64,000 nt of DNA from Kappaphycus alvarezii (Eukaryota; Rhodophyta; Florideophyceae; Gigartinales; Solieriaceae). The notes under the pieces were generated by a model that ran no database searches, had not been told where the DNA came from, and worked only from the letters and a program-made list of their open reading frames with translations. Positions 31,846 through 42,668 of the stretch are shown piece after piece. A program made the position numbers and the translations under genes. The DNA lies in contig NADL03000561.1 in assembly GCA_002205965.3 (NCBI GenBank), positions 88,189 to 152,188 of the forward strand, read 5' to 3'. Numbering within the stretch: position 1 is the stretch's first letter; the number at the start of each line of letters is the position of its first letter.

Positions 31846-32340
31846 GTGAGTGAAATTTCAACGAGGTCAGATGTTTTCCAAATGCGAGATGATCTGAATC
31901 CCATACTTCACGTGGGCTGTCCACCCTCAGTAGATGGTATTTTTTCTGCAGTATCGCTCTGCCAGGCAATGGCTCGGCCTGACAATGGGAATCCAGATAA
32001 GCTTGGATCGTTGATGACTTATTGTTTACATGTCATGTTCGGTTCCGACTTAGAACTCCCAGTGGTTTTCACAGTTGGATCTCACAGCCTTTATTCAACG
32101 ATACCGACGTTACACGAGGGTCTAGACTATCGACTCCGACCAACCGTTGCAAGACTCCGAGATTCATTCGAAACAGGAGAGATAAGGGTGATGCAATGGA
32201 TACATGGATATAGAAATATTGCCGACGTTCTCACGAAACTCGATCGACACAATTTTGCAATTATCAATCGAGTAGGCGTTGAAGGAAGTTTGCCGAAAGG
32301 TATTCTTCTGAATACCTTGCGAGTAACTGGAGATTGTTAG
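31846..32340 (+). pseudogene. Copia RNase H remnant
   Basis: A 164-codon open frame. It ends with the Copia-type RNase H tail: VFTVGSHSLYSTIPTLHEGL, then DYRLRPTVARLRDSFETGEI and MQWIHGYRNIADVLTKLDRH. The pattern W-I-x-G-x-x-N-x-A-D-x-L-T-K is highly characteristic. The upstream part still shows GCPPSVDGIFSAVSLCQAMA. It follows the Gag remnant directly, so the middle of pol has been lost. Confidence 0.65.
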
Positions 32341-35300
32341 AGACTAAATCTTACTATCAACACTCCATTACAAATCGAATCGGCTAGTCTTTCTTCGAAA
32401 TTAAACATCGCCGAACTGCATTCCATCATCCGAATGAAGGTCAAACTCCAGAAGACCCACGCAAAAACTGACCTCCTCTGCTTTATAATCAATCAACGGA
32501 CCTTGTATACCTGTATCCACTTTCTGAACAGTTTCTCCATCCCTCAATTTGATTTGAGAACCCTCACTGCACCTCTCGTGACTTTGGGTTCCGAAAGTGT
32601 CTTCTGCATGAAAGCTTTCGACAATTTCGTCGAACAAATTTCGTTTCGATATAGGGCATTGTGTTTGGATGCTGAGATTAATTTAGTGTTGGGTGTGAAT
32701 CTGAGCTTGCTTGAAATCGGAGCCAGGTTTCCATGATACGCTGTGCAATTTATGTAGTAATACCTATTTTTACGATCGCTCACGTGAAAATTTTGGCTCA
32801 AAATTATGTCTACAGAATGTGAGAAAATGCAATACGCACACCATGTGAGCAGGTTTATTACACTTCCCCGTGCTGTGCGAAATCACACTTGCGCCCCAAA
32901 TCCAGTTTGATGTTAATTACTGTAAATAGTCTGTCAGTCAGTGTAAACTTCGGAGACACTGTAGTTTGTTAACGCCACCACTTTTCAGAATTAAATATGA
33001 CTAAAATGTTGGCCAAACTTACATACTCTACTTCGGATGCAGAATTCTGCAATTCTGCAATTGTAGAATTGTGCAATTGTCTGGTGACGAACATGCCTGA
33101 AATCCCAGTACATGCAGTTAGTGAACAGACGTGAGAAATGTTTCTGCGGGAAACCAACAGTACCGGATGTACTGTGCTTGGCACGACAAATTGTTCCAGG
33201 GATCACCACAGCACTTCCTCCCTCACCAGACTCACACACATCTCCAGCCTCTCTCACCTTTTCATCAAGCCCTCTCTTAGCAACTCTCACCACGTCCTCA
33301 ACCAACACGTCAACATCTCTCCCAAGCGTGGTCACTTCCCCCATCATACATGTTCAGCAACAACATCCTCAACTTCCACCTACTCGTTCCTGAACAACAC
33401 CCTTCAAGCCCTGCAGATGAGGCCGAAGCACAACTAGCTTACCAGATCCTGCCGATCTCTTGTGCCTCTCATGCCCGCTCCACCTCCCATGAATCCCGCG
33501 CCTGCCGCGCCACATGATCCCTCTGCACCCCTGCGCCTGCCATATCGCCCGCGCCTGCCACTCCTCAGCAAATTTCAGGTGCTGGTGTTGTCTCTACTCT
33601 GCCATCTTCGCTGTACAAAGAAAATAGGGGTCAGTACTCGAGATTTTCCGGTGAAGATATTCGCAAAGCATTCACTACCATCAACGGATTGCAGGAATGA
33701 TTCCAGATTCGGCACGTACGATTGAATCGGGTCTGTTTGGGAATTGGACCTGGAAGGTCGACCATGTATCGGAGCGTTTCTGTTACACTTTTGAGCACGG
33801 CGAGTACCGGAATAGCTTAACGCACCGATGAATTCTTGTAGATCGCCCCGATAGACTCCAGCTTGGTGGTGGTGCTTCATATGAAAACCTTCTGTGCTGG
33901 GGCATAGCGGCGCTGAAGGGACTGGAAAGGACGGGCGTAATTAACGGGCGTGATTTGAAGAGGAACAAAGCGCGATAATGGATGTTTACGTAGTCTAACA
34001 TGGAACACATAGGAGTCCTGGGTTAGCATTTTGTCGAGGCGGTCTAGACCATGCGGCTATATTCCATTCTTCTTTGCATCGGCCAGCATATTTTCGATTT
34101 AATCCTTGATTTACTCATCCGAATACTTTCTAACTGTAGGTCCAAAGGTCTCTGGCAGTTTGATTGGATCGTCCCTACAGCGCCGTAACGAAGGCCCCTA
34201 TACTCTGACGAAAACTTCTTGAGATCTGCGGAATTGATTTCATCAACACACTTGTCGTGAACACAATAACCCGCCGCCCCGAGGTGAGAGTCGAGATCGG
34301 GACCGATAGCTTGGAGGAAGAGACGTCAATCAGCACTTCATCTATCTCTTGTTTTACCAGGAGTAACCTGACACATCGAACGCGGATTGGAAGATTTCGA
34401 TCCTGGAAGAAAGAAAATGACAGAGATTCGCACCACCTTCGACGCGGTGAAAAAATATGTTTTCCTCTATGCTCTTAATCGCAACGGGCAAAATTGAAGG
34501 GTTTTTGAAATCCTCAACAACGACAGATGGATCTTGCTAGACAATCTTCTTGCATAAGTCTCTCCGGGTAGCGCTCTCATCCAACACATAATTAACCAGC
34601 GCAACAGCGATGAAATTTTCCTTCAGCTTAACATGATTCATTTGAAGCACGCAAACACCTTGCATCATGCTCTTTAGTTTTAATGCACGCCTATCGGATT
34701 TTGACGAGTTGAGCGAGTGCCATTACAGTATGTACTTTGCGGTACCTACTTACCGTGTTTAGTCGCCCGAAACACCGCTGCTGTTTGGGCTGCGCCGGTC
34801 GTTGGAACGTTCAGCATAAATAAAAAGTCGCCTGGTGACGCTTCCAGCTCCCCTTGGCTTCAAGTCACAGAGGATTTATTGTTATATATCTATGAGTAAA
34901 GTAGCTGAAACTATCTGCCCTTCGTTCAGCTCGGCCCCCTTTGTCATCCGCCGTTTATTCATCTCGGTACTCGCTTTCCTTTCCTGTCAATCTCTACTTT
35001 ACCGAAAATTTTGCTCTATACTACGTGACGCTACTCGAAGAACTGATTGTATAGTTCGATCCTCTCGTGTTCGCCAGGGTGAGCAAGCGAAAATCCGGAT
35101 ATTGTAGACAAAGCAGAAGTCTATCATTGAGGGTTGAAAATTTTATCATCTTCATGAGACGACCGCCTTTCGCATTCACTTGTGCTCGAGAAGTTGCTGG
35201 TATCTTGATCTAAGGCGAAAAGCTGGAGATGGAAGAAAGCGAATTTAGGGGGTTTTGACAAGTTTGACAAAGTGGAATCACGGAATCACATTTGGGAAAG

Positions 35301-36258
35301 TTGCACAAATAGTGAACACCAATCCGTACGATCGCGTGCTCATCCTTGCGCAAACACGAAGATCGAACCATACAATCAGTTTTTCGGGTAGCGTCACATA
35401 TTATAAAGCAGAATGTTCGGGAAAGTAGATAGAAGAAGGATAGGAAACCGGGGGTCGAGCTGAACGAATTTTTGATAATCCTAGATACTTTAATCGTGGA
35501 TCTAGAACAATAAAACCTCTGTGCCTTCGAGCCGGGGGGAACTGGAAGCGTCTCCCGGGGCGCACTCTTTATGCTGTTCGTTCCATAGACCGTACAAGCC
35601 CCAAGACCGGACAGTTTGGGCTGAACACTATAAGTAGGTACTGCAAAGGACTTACTGTAATGAAAATGGAAGATGTGGTGTGTTGTATCTGTTGAAGAAA
35701 GAAAAGTTGATTTGATAGGAGGTTTGAGAGTTTGACGTCAAGAGATGTAAGCATTGCTGTCTTTTGTCGGACTTACTTGCGTTTGCTCAAGATAATGCTT
35801 ATGTAATAAATTGTTTCAACATACATCACTTTAATCTACCTTCCGCTGAATTTACCTTCCGCTGAACCATAGTCAACCGACAAATGACTCAAAAACATCA
35901 TCTTCCACTAGATCAAAGAAACATATATGGGCGCGCACGCTCTCACCTAGTAAAATTTTATTGCACACATGCAAATTGAATATAGAGGTGATGCCTGTAC
36001 GGGAGACAAAGTTTTAAAATATTGCAAAATATTTGGCGCGTTACACTTGACAAATACGCAAACAGCTCGATTCCAAAAGAAGATAGAGTAAAATTCAAAA
36101 GAGCGGGTAAAATAGTAATTGACAGATCGTGTAACCGATATTGATAGTAATTTAGTTAGTAACACAGCACTAGAAGGTGGCACCAGAAAATTTAGATAAT
36201 AGAGAACTTTGCGACTGCAAACACGTCCAATGCGTTACGGCTTATAGCAGATGGTGCT
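32341..36258. other. Long region without a recognised gene
   Basis: Open frames of 60-118 codons occur on both strands, for example + 32434-32736 and an overlapping - 32401-32637, neither of known family. 33190-33540 is C-rich and encodes only Pro/Ser/Thr low complexity. 33600-34500 has protein-like short pieces broken by stops, perhaps an unrecognised retroelement gag. 34700-35800 may include LTR-like AT/GC mixed sequence with a TATAAATAAAA-type motif near 34815, but no partner LTR was found. Confidence 0.4.
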
Positions 36259-36873
36259 ATGAGTCTCGAAGACGAGCTAGATGGTCAATACGAAAGCGAG
36301 CCTATACACAACGGCTCTGATGAAGACTGTGATTCTGAGTCGCCTATCACCGACTTGTTTTACGAAACCGGTGAAAATCAGGCAATTGTTCAGATGTCTA
36401 ACTTTAATAGAGAAGACCTTGATGGACTTCACGATATTATTTCTGATCATGTTGGTACAAACTACAGTGTCGGATACGGTCGGAAAAGTCCCTTTACTGC
36501 AAGAGATACGATGTTTATGGTGTTGGCCTTTTGAAAGTGCGGCGGGCAATGGGATTTTATGGCGAGGTTGTTTCAGCACAAAACTCCTAGCTTCGAAAGT
36601 CAAGTGATAAAGTATATAGAAGCGATTTGTTATTAGCTCAACGAACAACTAGTTGTTGGGGCTTCAAAACGTTACGAAATGGCCAAGTTGGCATCTATGG
36701 ACTGCCCCTTCGGTATTTTCTGTCAGGCCCGTTATAACACAGACGTTACATTACAGAAAAACTATAGGCCAATTGGAAGTCTACAAGAATATTTCGTTTT
36801 TTTCGAATGGATTAGCGATGGGTGCAGCAAGTACTATCCAGGATCCGTTTCGGACTTCGATATTTTAGGATAA
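36259..36873 (+). pseudogene. Second Harbinger-type transposase remnant (DDE_Tnp_4)
   Basis: The frame 36259-36534 starts MSLEDELDGQYESEP and carries MSNFNREDLDGLHDIISDHV then GTNYSVGYGRKSPFTARDTM, the helical N-terminal part preceding the nuclease. Other frames continue CGGQWDFMARLFQHKTPSFE. 36679-36873 gives ARYNTDVTLQKNYRPIGSLQ and SDGCSKYYPGSVSDFDI, the region around the second catalytic Asp of the family. About 40-50 residues between these blocks are missing. Stops and frame changes disable it. Confidence 0.6.
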
Positions 36874-37093
36874 TGCTACCGTCTCATGAAGCGCAGCTCT
36901 TGAAGCACGCAGATTGTGCAGATTTGGAGAATCAAGATACCAAGACACTTGGATCCTGCTTTGAGACAAAGGTCCTCAGCTTTATTACCGGCGTTTCCCA
37001 CTACAAAACGTAAAATAACAGCACCTTCTGCTATTTCAAACCAATATCGGTTAATAGGGCCCTCCTTTTTTTTGCAAGGCATCTCGTAATGCG

Positions 37094-37171
37094 AAAATGA
37101 GGGGGATAATTTACAGTGGTAGATATGTGGGTTGGTACCTAATAAATTTGTACCGGAGCGTAGATAACGTA
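37094..37171. repeat. Dispersed ~75-bp repeat, copy B
   Basis: It matches 22578-22652. It lies 220 bp after the Harbinger-type remnant and could be the end of that element. No partner was found upstream of 36259. Confidence 0.75.
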
Positions 37172-37561
37172 CGAACAGTCTGAATATCGAATTCTTCTGG
37201 GAGCGTCGCGAAGAGCGCTCCGAGCGACTATGTCCAACAGTACACCACGCCGCTGGCGGTGCTTTGTGCGCGGCAAGTCATCATTGAGCGGTTGGTGTAA
37301 TGCAATCTCCTTTTATCATTGAATAATTGGTTCAATGGTGGTCCGGGGACTTACAGTATTTATGCATCCATTTGTATTGATACAGTACCGCACTGTACTA
37401 TTATATTGATGCTACAGTATAAAAATTCTCTCATTGCAGTGTACTCTGCACATCGCATACAATGCTGTATCTGGTTACCGATACAGTTGCTGTCTTCGCT
37501 GGTGACTGACATTACTTTCCAAATACCACATCTTCCATACATTAGAATACATACGCATGTA

Positions 37562-37600
37562 CACCCAGTTAATGCAATTAGTGTTATCATAATTAATTTC
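37562..37600 (+). repeat. Left TIR of the pogo element
   Basis: It pairs with 40009-40047. Sub-terminal ACACTAA motifs repeat in both ends (37650-37735 and 39990-40030). Confidence 0.8.
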
Positions 37601-37743
37601 TGTTACAATTTCCGACCTCCGCACCCAAAATAACGTCATCGACAGCAATTATGCCTAACACTAAATCCTGTCTGAACTCAAAATAATGTTACTTTCACAA
37701 AACATTTAGTGTTGGTAACACTAAATAATGTTTGGATGCTTCC

Positions 37744-37825
37744 GCCAATCTGGTGAAAAATGGTTAAGCACACATACGCAATATTTGTCACGTGTGGGTT
37801 CAATTCCCACCGACTGTTACCACGA
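37744..37825 (+). other. tRNA-like segment with Pol III A- and B-box matches
   Basis: TGGTGAAAAATGGTTAAGCA resembles a tRNA D-arm/A box. 37795-37811 (GTGGGTTCAATTCCCAC) is a perfect T-arm stem-loop containing the B-box GGTTCAATTCC. The acceptor and anticodon stems do not pair, so it is not a working tRNA. It could be a tRNA pseudogene or a SINE head carried in the pogo element. Confidence 0.35.
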
Positions 37826-38258
37826 GAGCGTGAGCTAAAATACTCTTCGGAGGAGTCAGTGCTCTGCGAGGTGGTGGCGTTTGTAGTTCGGCTTTTATTT
37901 AGATATTCACTCAGGTTTAATTCTGTGGATATATCTTCGGCACCCTGGCAGTGTTGAACATCCTCATTGCTTAAACTTTGATGAGAGTTGAAGTAAGAAC
38001 GTCACTCAGTGTCACACGTGGCATTTTCCAATCTCCATCACCGGGAACATTTTAAACAGGAACACACTGGCGGTGGTAGCAACACTTTATTTATTTTTGC
38101 GTACTTATAACATTGCTTGTTGCCTCATCCGTAGCCTCGGCCTCAGGGTCTCTTCCTTGAAAGTTATCACGAAAATGTTTGCATTATGTTTTGCTGATGA
38201 GGAAAAAGCCGTTTTATCTCCCACATCCCATTTACATTCAATGCAAGCCCACAGCGAA

Positions 38259-39870
38259 TCATAGCCTTCCTCGCGTAGTTATTACCATATTTATCTTGTG
38301 TTTTTTCACTTCTCGAACAGCATTCGCAGCAAGTTTCACGAAAAACGTCTTCCCTGGATTTGGCAGCAACCCAGATTTCGTCCCATATGTTTCATGATTG
38401 ACAACATTCTTTAACATGTGCAGCTTTTTCTTCTCCCACCTTGCACTCCACGCAACGTTTATCTTCTGAATAACAAAGGAGTAAGCTAGCTGCATGAGAT
38501 GAGTTGTATTTGCACGGAAAAAGGGCAGCTCTGTGTTGACCGTCGCTAAGCTTCTTTCCAAGTCTTCCGTCATTCCATGGCTGCTGTAGTTGTCCATAAA
38601 CAAAGCACGTTTTCTATTTTCTGGCAAAGGCTTCATTATTCGACGCCCGTCAAGCCACTCCAACATTACACGACGATCTATCTATCCTTTCGGGCCCGTT
38701 CTATAACAGACACCAGGTACATTATCTTCAACTTTTCTGATCGGATAATTTGAATCTTTGTTGTTGATTATCATAAGAGGGTTTTTGATGCACTCATTTC
38801 GTCCTCCGGAAACAAGCATCGTCATTATCTCCCCAACTGACGTTACATCCGCATATCGCACATTTTGTTCTCCACGAAATCCAAGAGTTTTGCCATTGTT
38901 CATATAAATCAGAAAATTCGTTTCGTCGGTGTTCTCGATATCTTCCTCAAACAACTTTCCACACATGAATTGCCTAGCTACCTCACCAAGGAAATATGCA
39001 ACTCCCCATTCACTCTTCTCTTGGGCTTTTGGGGTCACTTGAAGTTTTAAAGACTGCGAGCGTCTTACAATATTATGCCTTCGCATGATTGTCTAAATCC
39101 AGCGAAGAGGGATAAAATCAACTATCGGTTTGTTTGATGGTTCTTTTATGAGATTAATGTGTAATTCGTCTTTGGTAGACGTTCTTATGAGATCTTTTGC
39201 AAGGCTTTGCACTCTCTTTACGCTACAGTTGACACCAAGATTGCGATAACGCTCAAACTCTGAAACAATGTCTATCTGTAACTCTTTTACTCCTTCTGCA
39301 CGCTTTCGACGCAAACAGACCTTGCCTTAGTCAAAAATCTCTTGAGACCAGTGTTAGTAACCGAAGAAACAGAGGTCAAGTTTGGATTCCCTCTCTGCCC
39401 GCGGGTGCGACATAATGATAGAAGCTCATTTCGTTCTCACCGCAAGCGCTTTGCACGCATGCAGTTTGCTTCTTTCGTCCCTTTGAAGTATTGTGGGAAA
39501 TTAGCAATGAAATTTTCTTGGAGAAAATTTTATTGCCTGTGCCAATAATCTCATACTGCTCGTTCATCCATTTTGCAATCGAGACCTTGACAGAGATTGG
39601 AAGTACTGTTTGTGGGCGACGATGGGTTTTGACGAGTAACTTATCTTGGTTATGACTGTTCCCGGAGGGCTCAATCGATTCGTTGGTAGGATTATTTTGC
39701 TGATTGCAGACATCAGGTGGATCATTGCGAGTGCAGGCGTTTACATTGTTCAATAGGTTTACCATTGGGGACCTAGAAGTGGACATGTTGGGGCGGGGAT
39801 TCATGATGCCTTCATATGCTGAGGTGTGCTTTGTACAGTGCGGAATCACGCGACTCACATGCAGAGACAA
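38259..39870 (-). pseudogene. pogo transposase (DDE_1), inactive
   Basis: Read on the minus strand in several frames. 39376-39870 is the N-terminal part. 39093-39314 is helical (QSLAKDLIRTSTKDELHINL). 38682-39086 has ENTDETNFLIYMNNGKTLGF with the first catalytic Asp, then YADVTSVGEIMTMLVSGG and DNVPGVCYRTGPKG. 38259-38666 has RALFMDNYSSHGMTEDLERS with the second Asp. The third acid is lost: the usual QPxDSFVIQKI reads QLAYSFVIQKI, with Tyr in place of Asp. Frameshifts separate the parts. The enzyme would have cut and pasted the element at TA sites. Confidence 0.8.
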
Positions 39871-40008
39871 TACGACAGCACGACGTCGAAGGTGTCGCGA
39901 TTAACAATAAATGTCGTTTCCCCACAAATGGTGTTGATAACATTAATTTGTTTTTTGAGAATTTACATTGTACACATTTTACTGCTGATAACACTAATAC
40001 CAACTTAA

Positions 40009-40047
40009 CACTAATTAATCACTAACACTAATTGTATTTACTGGGTG
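40009..40047 (-). repeat. Right TIR of the pogo element
   Basis: It ends ATTTACTGGGTG before TA. It is the reverse complement of the left TIR with a few mismatches. Confidence 0.8.
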
Positions 40048-40049
40048 TA

Positions 40050-40600
40050 CATACAACGCCGCTGCTCGACGCAGCTTTCTCCGGAAACTCCTCCACGACC
40101 GACATGTTCCGAGGTGCCGGTCTCACTCACAGACAAGAAGTTCCAAACCTCATGCCGGGTACAGACTTCCGGCCAGCCGACATCCTCGTCCAATGTGGAC
40201 CAGAACCTACCGACACCCTTGATGTGCCGTCACAAGTCCCGTACGATATCACTATTTGCAGCACCATGGCCCGATTCTACCTCAAACAAGCTGCGTTGGC
40301 GCGCTTCCGGGTCAGCTGAATCGGCCTACGTCAAACAGGCTGAAGACCTTCGACCGCTCAGGGAGAGCTGCTTTTAACCTGACCCCGGACGCTACTTTTC
40401 CCAAGCTCGGTTTTCACTTTGTTCCGCTCGCTTGCGACTCTCTCGCCGCGCCCTGTAAGTCAACCTCCGGGGTGATACACACCCATGCGAAATTGATATC
40501 CCGACGATTGTTCTGTACACCAGCGGCGGCCCTTGACTACCTGTGGCAACGACTCTCGTCGACCTACTTTTGCAACATCAATTCTGGCGTGTAATCCCAG
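40050..40600 (+). pseudogene. Endonuclease tail of a third non-LTR retrotransposon
   Basis: The first frame (to 40319) encodes GLTHRQEVPNLMPGTDFRPA and ADILVQCGPEPTDTLDVP, then YDITI. The pair (R)PADI...YDITI is the same PD...D signature as in the element at 42669-44150. After a stop the next frame gives PKLGFHFVPLACDSLA and the last VVHTHAKLISRRL-type tail, closely resembling GYDFVPLAFDSLGSPSETAS of that second element. So these two belong to one family. The left edge coincides with the pogo insertion. Confidence 0.6.
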
Positions 40601-41156
40601 GCTGCGCAGCGACAAACTTCCGCTATATTAGCTTACACTGTCAGCTAGGCTTGTACGCCCGTAAATAGAAATGAAGTAAAGTACACATTAACATAACCCA
40701 AAAAATTGCCCCTTTCGAAATAATAAAATACCCAAAAATTTCCCCTTTTGACTGATGAGATACAGTACAACACTGTACTGCACAGTACGTACAGTTCCAG
40801 GTAGGTATTCCACGCACATGTACTGTACGGTACAGTACTTATGCCGTACAGTTCTTCGAGATTAGGACGTTCCCAACTTGATATCCAAGCCTCCATTCAT
40901 GAGCTATGCGTGTATGTATCTTTGCTCATCTCCATCATTAATGACAACTTTGTACCGATCAACGTCGGCACTGAATCCGACCTTTGCTTCCGAAGTAGAC
41001 TTGACACCACAACAGCAACGCAACCAGCTACCTGCGCACACTCATAGTGATCACATCCACTCTTCATCACACGGAAATACATTGCTAGATCGGTGGAATT
41101 GTCGAGCGCCACGGGTTGGTTAACACAAGCTTGTTACTACTATCGGTGTCATCGGT
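40601..41156. other. Region without a recognised gene, rich in TACTGTAC motifs
   Basis: No gene. GTACTGTAC/TACAGTAC-type motifs cluster at 40758-40850. Short frames on both strands only. Confidence 0.45.
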
Positions 41157-42646
41157 TTAAGACTTGTCCGCGCGCGAGTTATAACAGTCAAACAGAATAA
41201 ATTTTCGCCAGGCAACTGCAGCAGCGACTACCCAGACGCCAGAATTGAGCACAAAGGGCCAGTAATACGAGCCTGTGGCGGCACGCAGGGATGCTGCAAC
41301 GGAGGAGCCCAGGGCGCCAAAGGCGAACAGTACAACCAGGTTGAGATTTGAGCGCAGGCCCAGGCGATGGGTGCCAAAATCGGGGAGTGAGGCGGTGGTT
41401 AGGGTGAAGACTGCTGCGTATGCGAGGGCATAGATAGGAATAAACGCGAGAACTTTGAAGGGGAGCGAGGTTAGAAGCAGGGATGAGGCGCATAGGGCCA
41501 GGAGGGAAAACAGGGAAATCAGCAGGGATTTCGGATAGCGGTCTGCCAGGGGTCCGATCGCTAGCTTGGACAGCATGACTATCATGTTGAAAAGCGAGAG
41601 GAGAAATGTGGCGCTTGCAAACGGGTATTGGAGGTCTGTCAAATACAGGAGGAGATGATCGAGGATAATGTGCATGGAGAATGACATGGCGGCCACAGCG
41701 AGCAGAAGGTGGAGGAAGGGGGCTGTGACAAGGGGCTGGCGGGTGAGATATGGGGCAGGGCGGCGTGGGGTGGGGGTGGGTGGGGGCGAATGACGAAGTG
41801 TGAAAAAGGTGAGCAGGGGCGCAAAGACTGCAAATACGAAGGAGACGAGGCCGAGGGCGCGGCGCCAACCCAAGCTTGGTGGATGAGGCCGATGAGAAAA
41901 GGAGTTGCGGCGGCGGCAAAGGAATACCCGCTGAGAAGGATGGCGGTGGCGGTGGAGAGGTGCGGAGTGTTTGAGAAGGCGCGAGTGAGTAGAAGGAGGA
42001 TGGCGGAGAGGCCGCCGGTGAGCTTTGTAAGGGAGAGGAGGGATTGGAGGAGTAGGAAGTGTTGGAAGGTTGTAATCAGGGGAAAGAGGGGGAGGAGGAG
42101 GGCAGCAGAGGAGATTGAGACAATGAGACAGCGGTGGGGACCAAACCTGTCTAGGAGGTGGCCCGAGGGGATAAGGAAGAGGGCTTGGATGAGACGGTAG
42201 GCCGTGAGCGGCAAGGTTACTTGTGGGACAGTGAGAGAGAGCGAGAGGCGGATGGGGGTGAGAAGCGTTGCCGGGGCGATGTAGACCGCGGCGGCGTGGA
42301 GGGAATGGACCGTCGCAGCGCATATAGCGACTGTCCATTTGCTGCGGTCAGTGAAAAGTGAGGGCGGAGGCGGGGGGAAGGCGACGGCGAGGGAGTGGGC
42401 GAAGGCGTAGGTGAAGGCGAAATGGTCATGATGAGGTGGGGGCGGCCGGTGTGGGGATGAATGCGCGGGGCGAGGAGGGCGCGGGGCGACGGCAAGGCGA
42501 GGAAGGAGAGCGAGACGCACGGTGGTGACATGGGTTTGTGGGTGGATCGTGTCGTTTTGGTTTGCAGTTTGGTTTCGCTTGGGAGAGTCATGGTTTTGGT
42601 AAAAGAAAAGAAGAGTTTTTGTTAATGTTTGAGTCGCTGACGTCAT
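41157..42646 (-). pseudogene. Major facilitator superfamily transporter, one frameshift
   Basis: Two overlapping minus-strand frames together make a 12-helix MFS protein. The N half (in 41639-42646) has a Pro-rich cytoplasmic start, WTVAICAATVHSLHAAAVYI, and the loop 2-3 signature GHLLDRFGPHRC. The C half (in 41157-42338) begins LGWRRALGLVSFVFAVFAPL. It has the equivalent signature GPLADRYPKSLLISLFSLL in loop 8-9 and ends AAAVAWRKFILFDC. Both frames overlap around 41860-41880, where a single 1-base shift would join them. MFS proteins move small solutes across a membrane; the substrate is unknown. The shift may be real decay or a sequencing error, because the rest is clean. Confidence 0.7.
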
Positions 42647-42668
42647 CTCAAGTTTCTTAAATTCTTTA

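Larger units (their letters stand above)
30586..32340 (+). mobile_element. Copia-type retrotransposon remnant, internally deleted
   Basis: A Gag-like frame and an RNase H frame are joined without protease, integrase or most of the reverse transcriptase. Stops and frameshifts occur throughout. LTRs were not recognised. Confidence 0.6.
37562..40047 (-). mobile_element. pogo-like DNA transposon with TIRs and TA duplication
   Basis: The element begins CACCCAGTTAATGCAATTAG and its other end, on the minus strand, begins CACCCAGTAAATACAATTAG. The inverted match extends about 38 bp with a few differences. TA flanks both ends (37560-37561 and 40048-40049), as expected for Tc1/mariner/pogo. Length is 2486 bp. 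It encodes a broken DDE_1 transposase on the minus strand. It appears to have landed at the edge of a non-LTR retrotransposon fragment (40050-40594). Confidence 0.85.

Noticed and set aside
33112-33437. Proline/serine-rich frames as a cell-wall protein
   Set aside because: No signal peptide, no repeat periodicity, and two overlapping frames are both open because of C-rich composition.
37744-37825. Functional tRNA gene
   Set aside because: Only the T-arm pairs well; the acceptor and anticodon stems do not form.
41709-42200. A Gly/Arg/Glu-rich plus-strand frame in the MFS region
   Set aside because: Antisense to transporter helices; the composition is what reversed Leu/Pro/Ser codons give.
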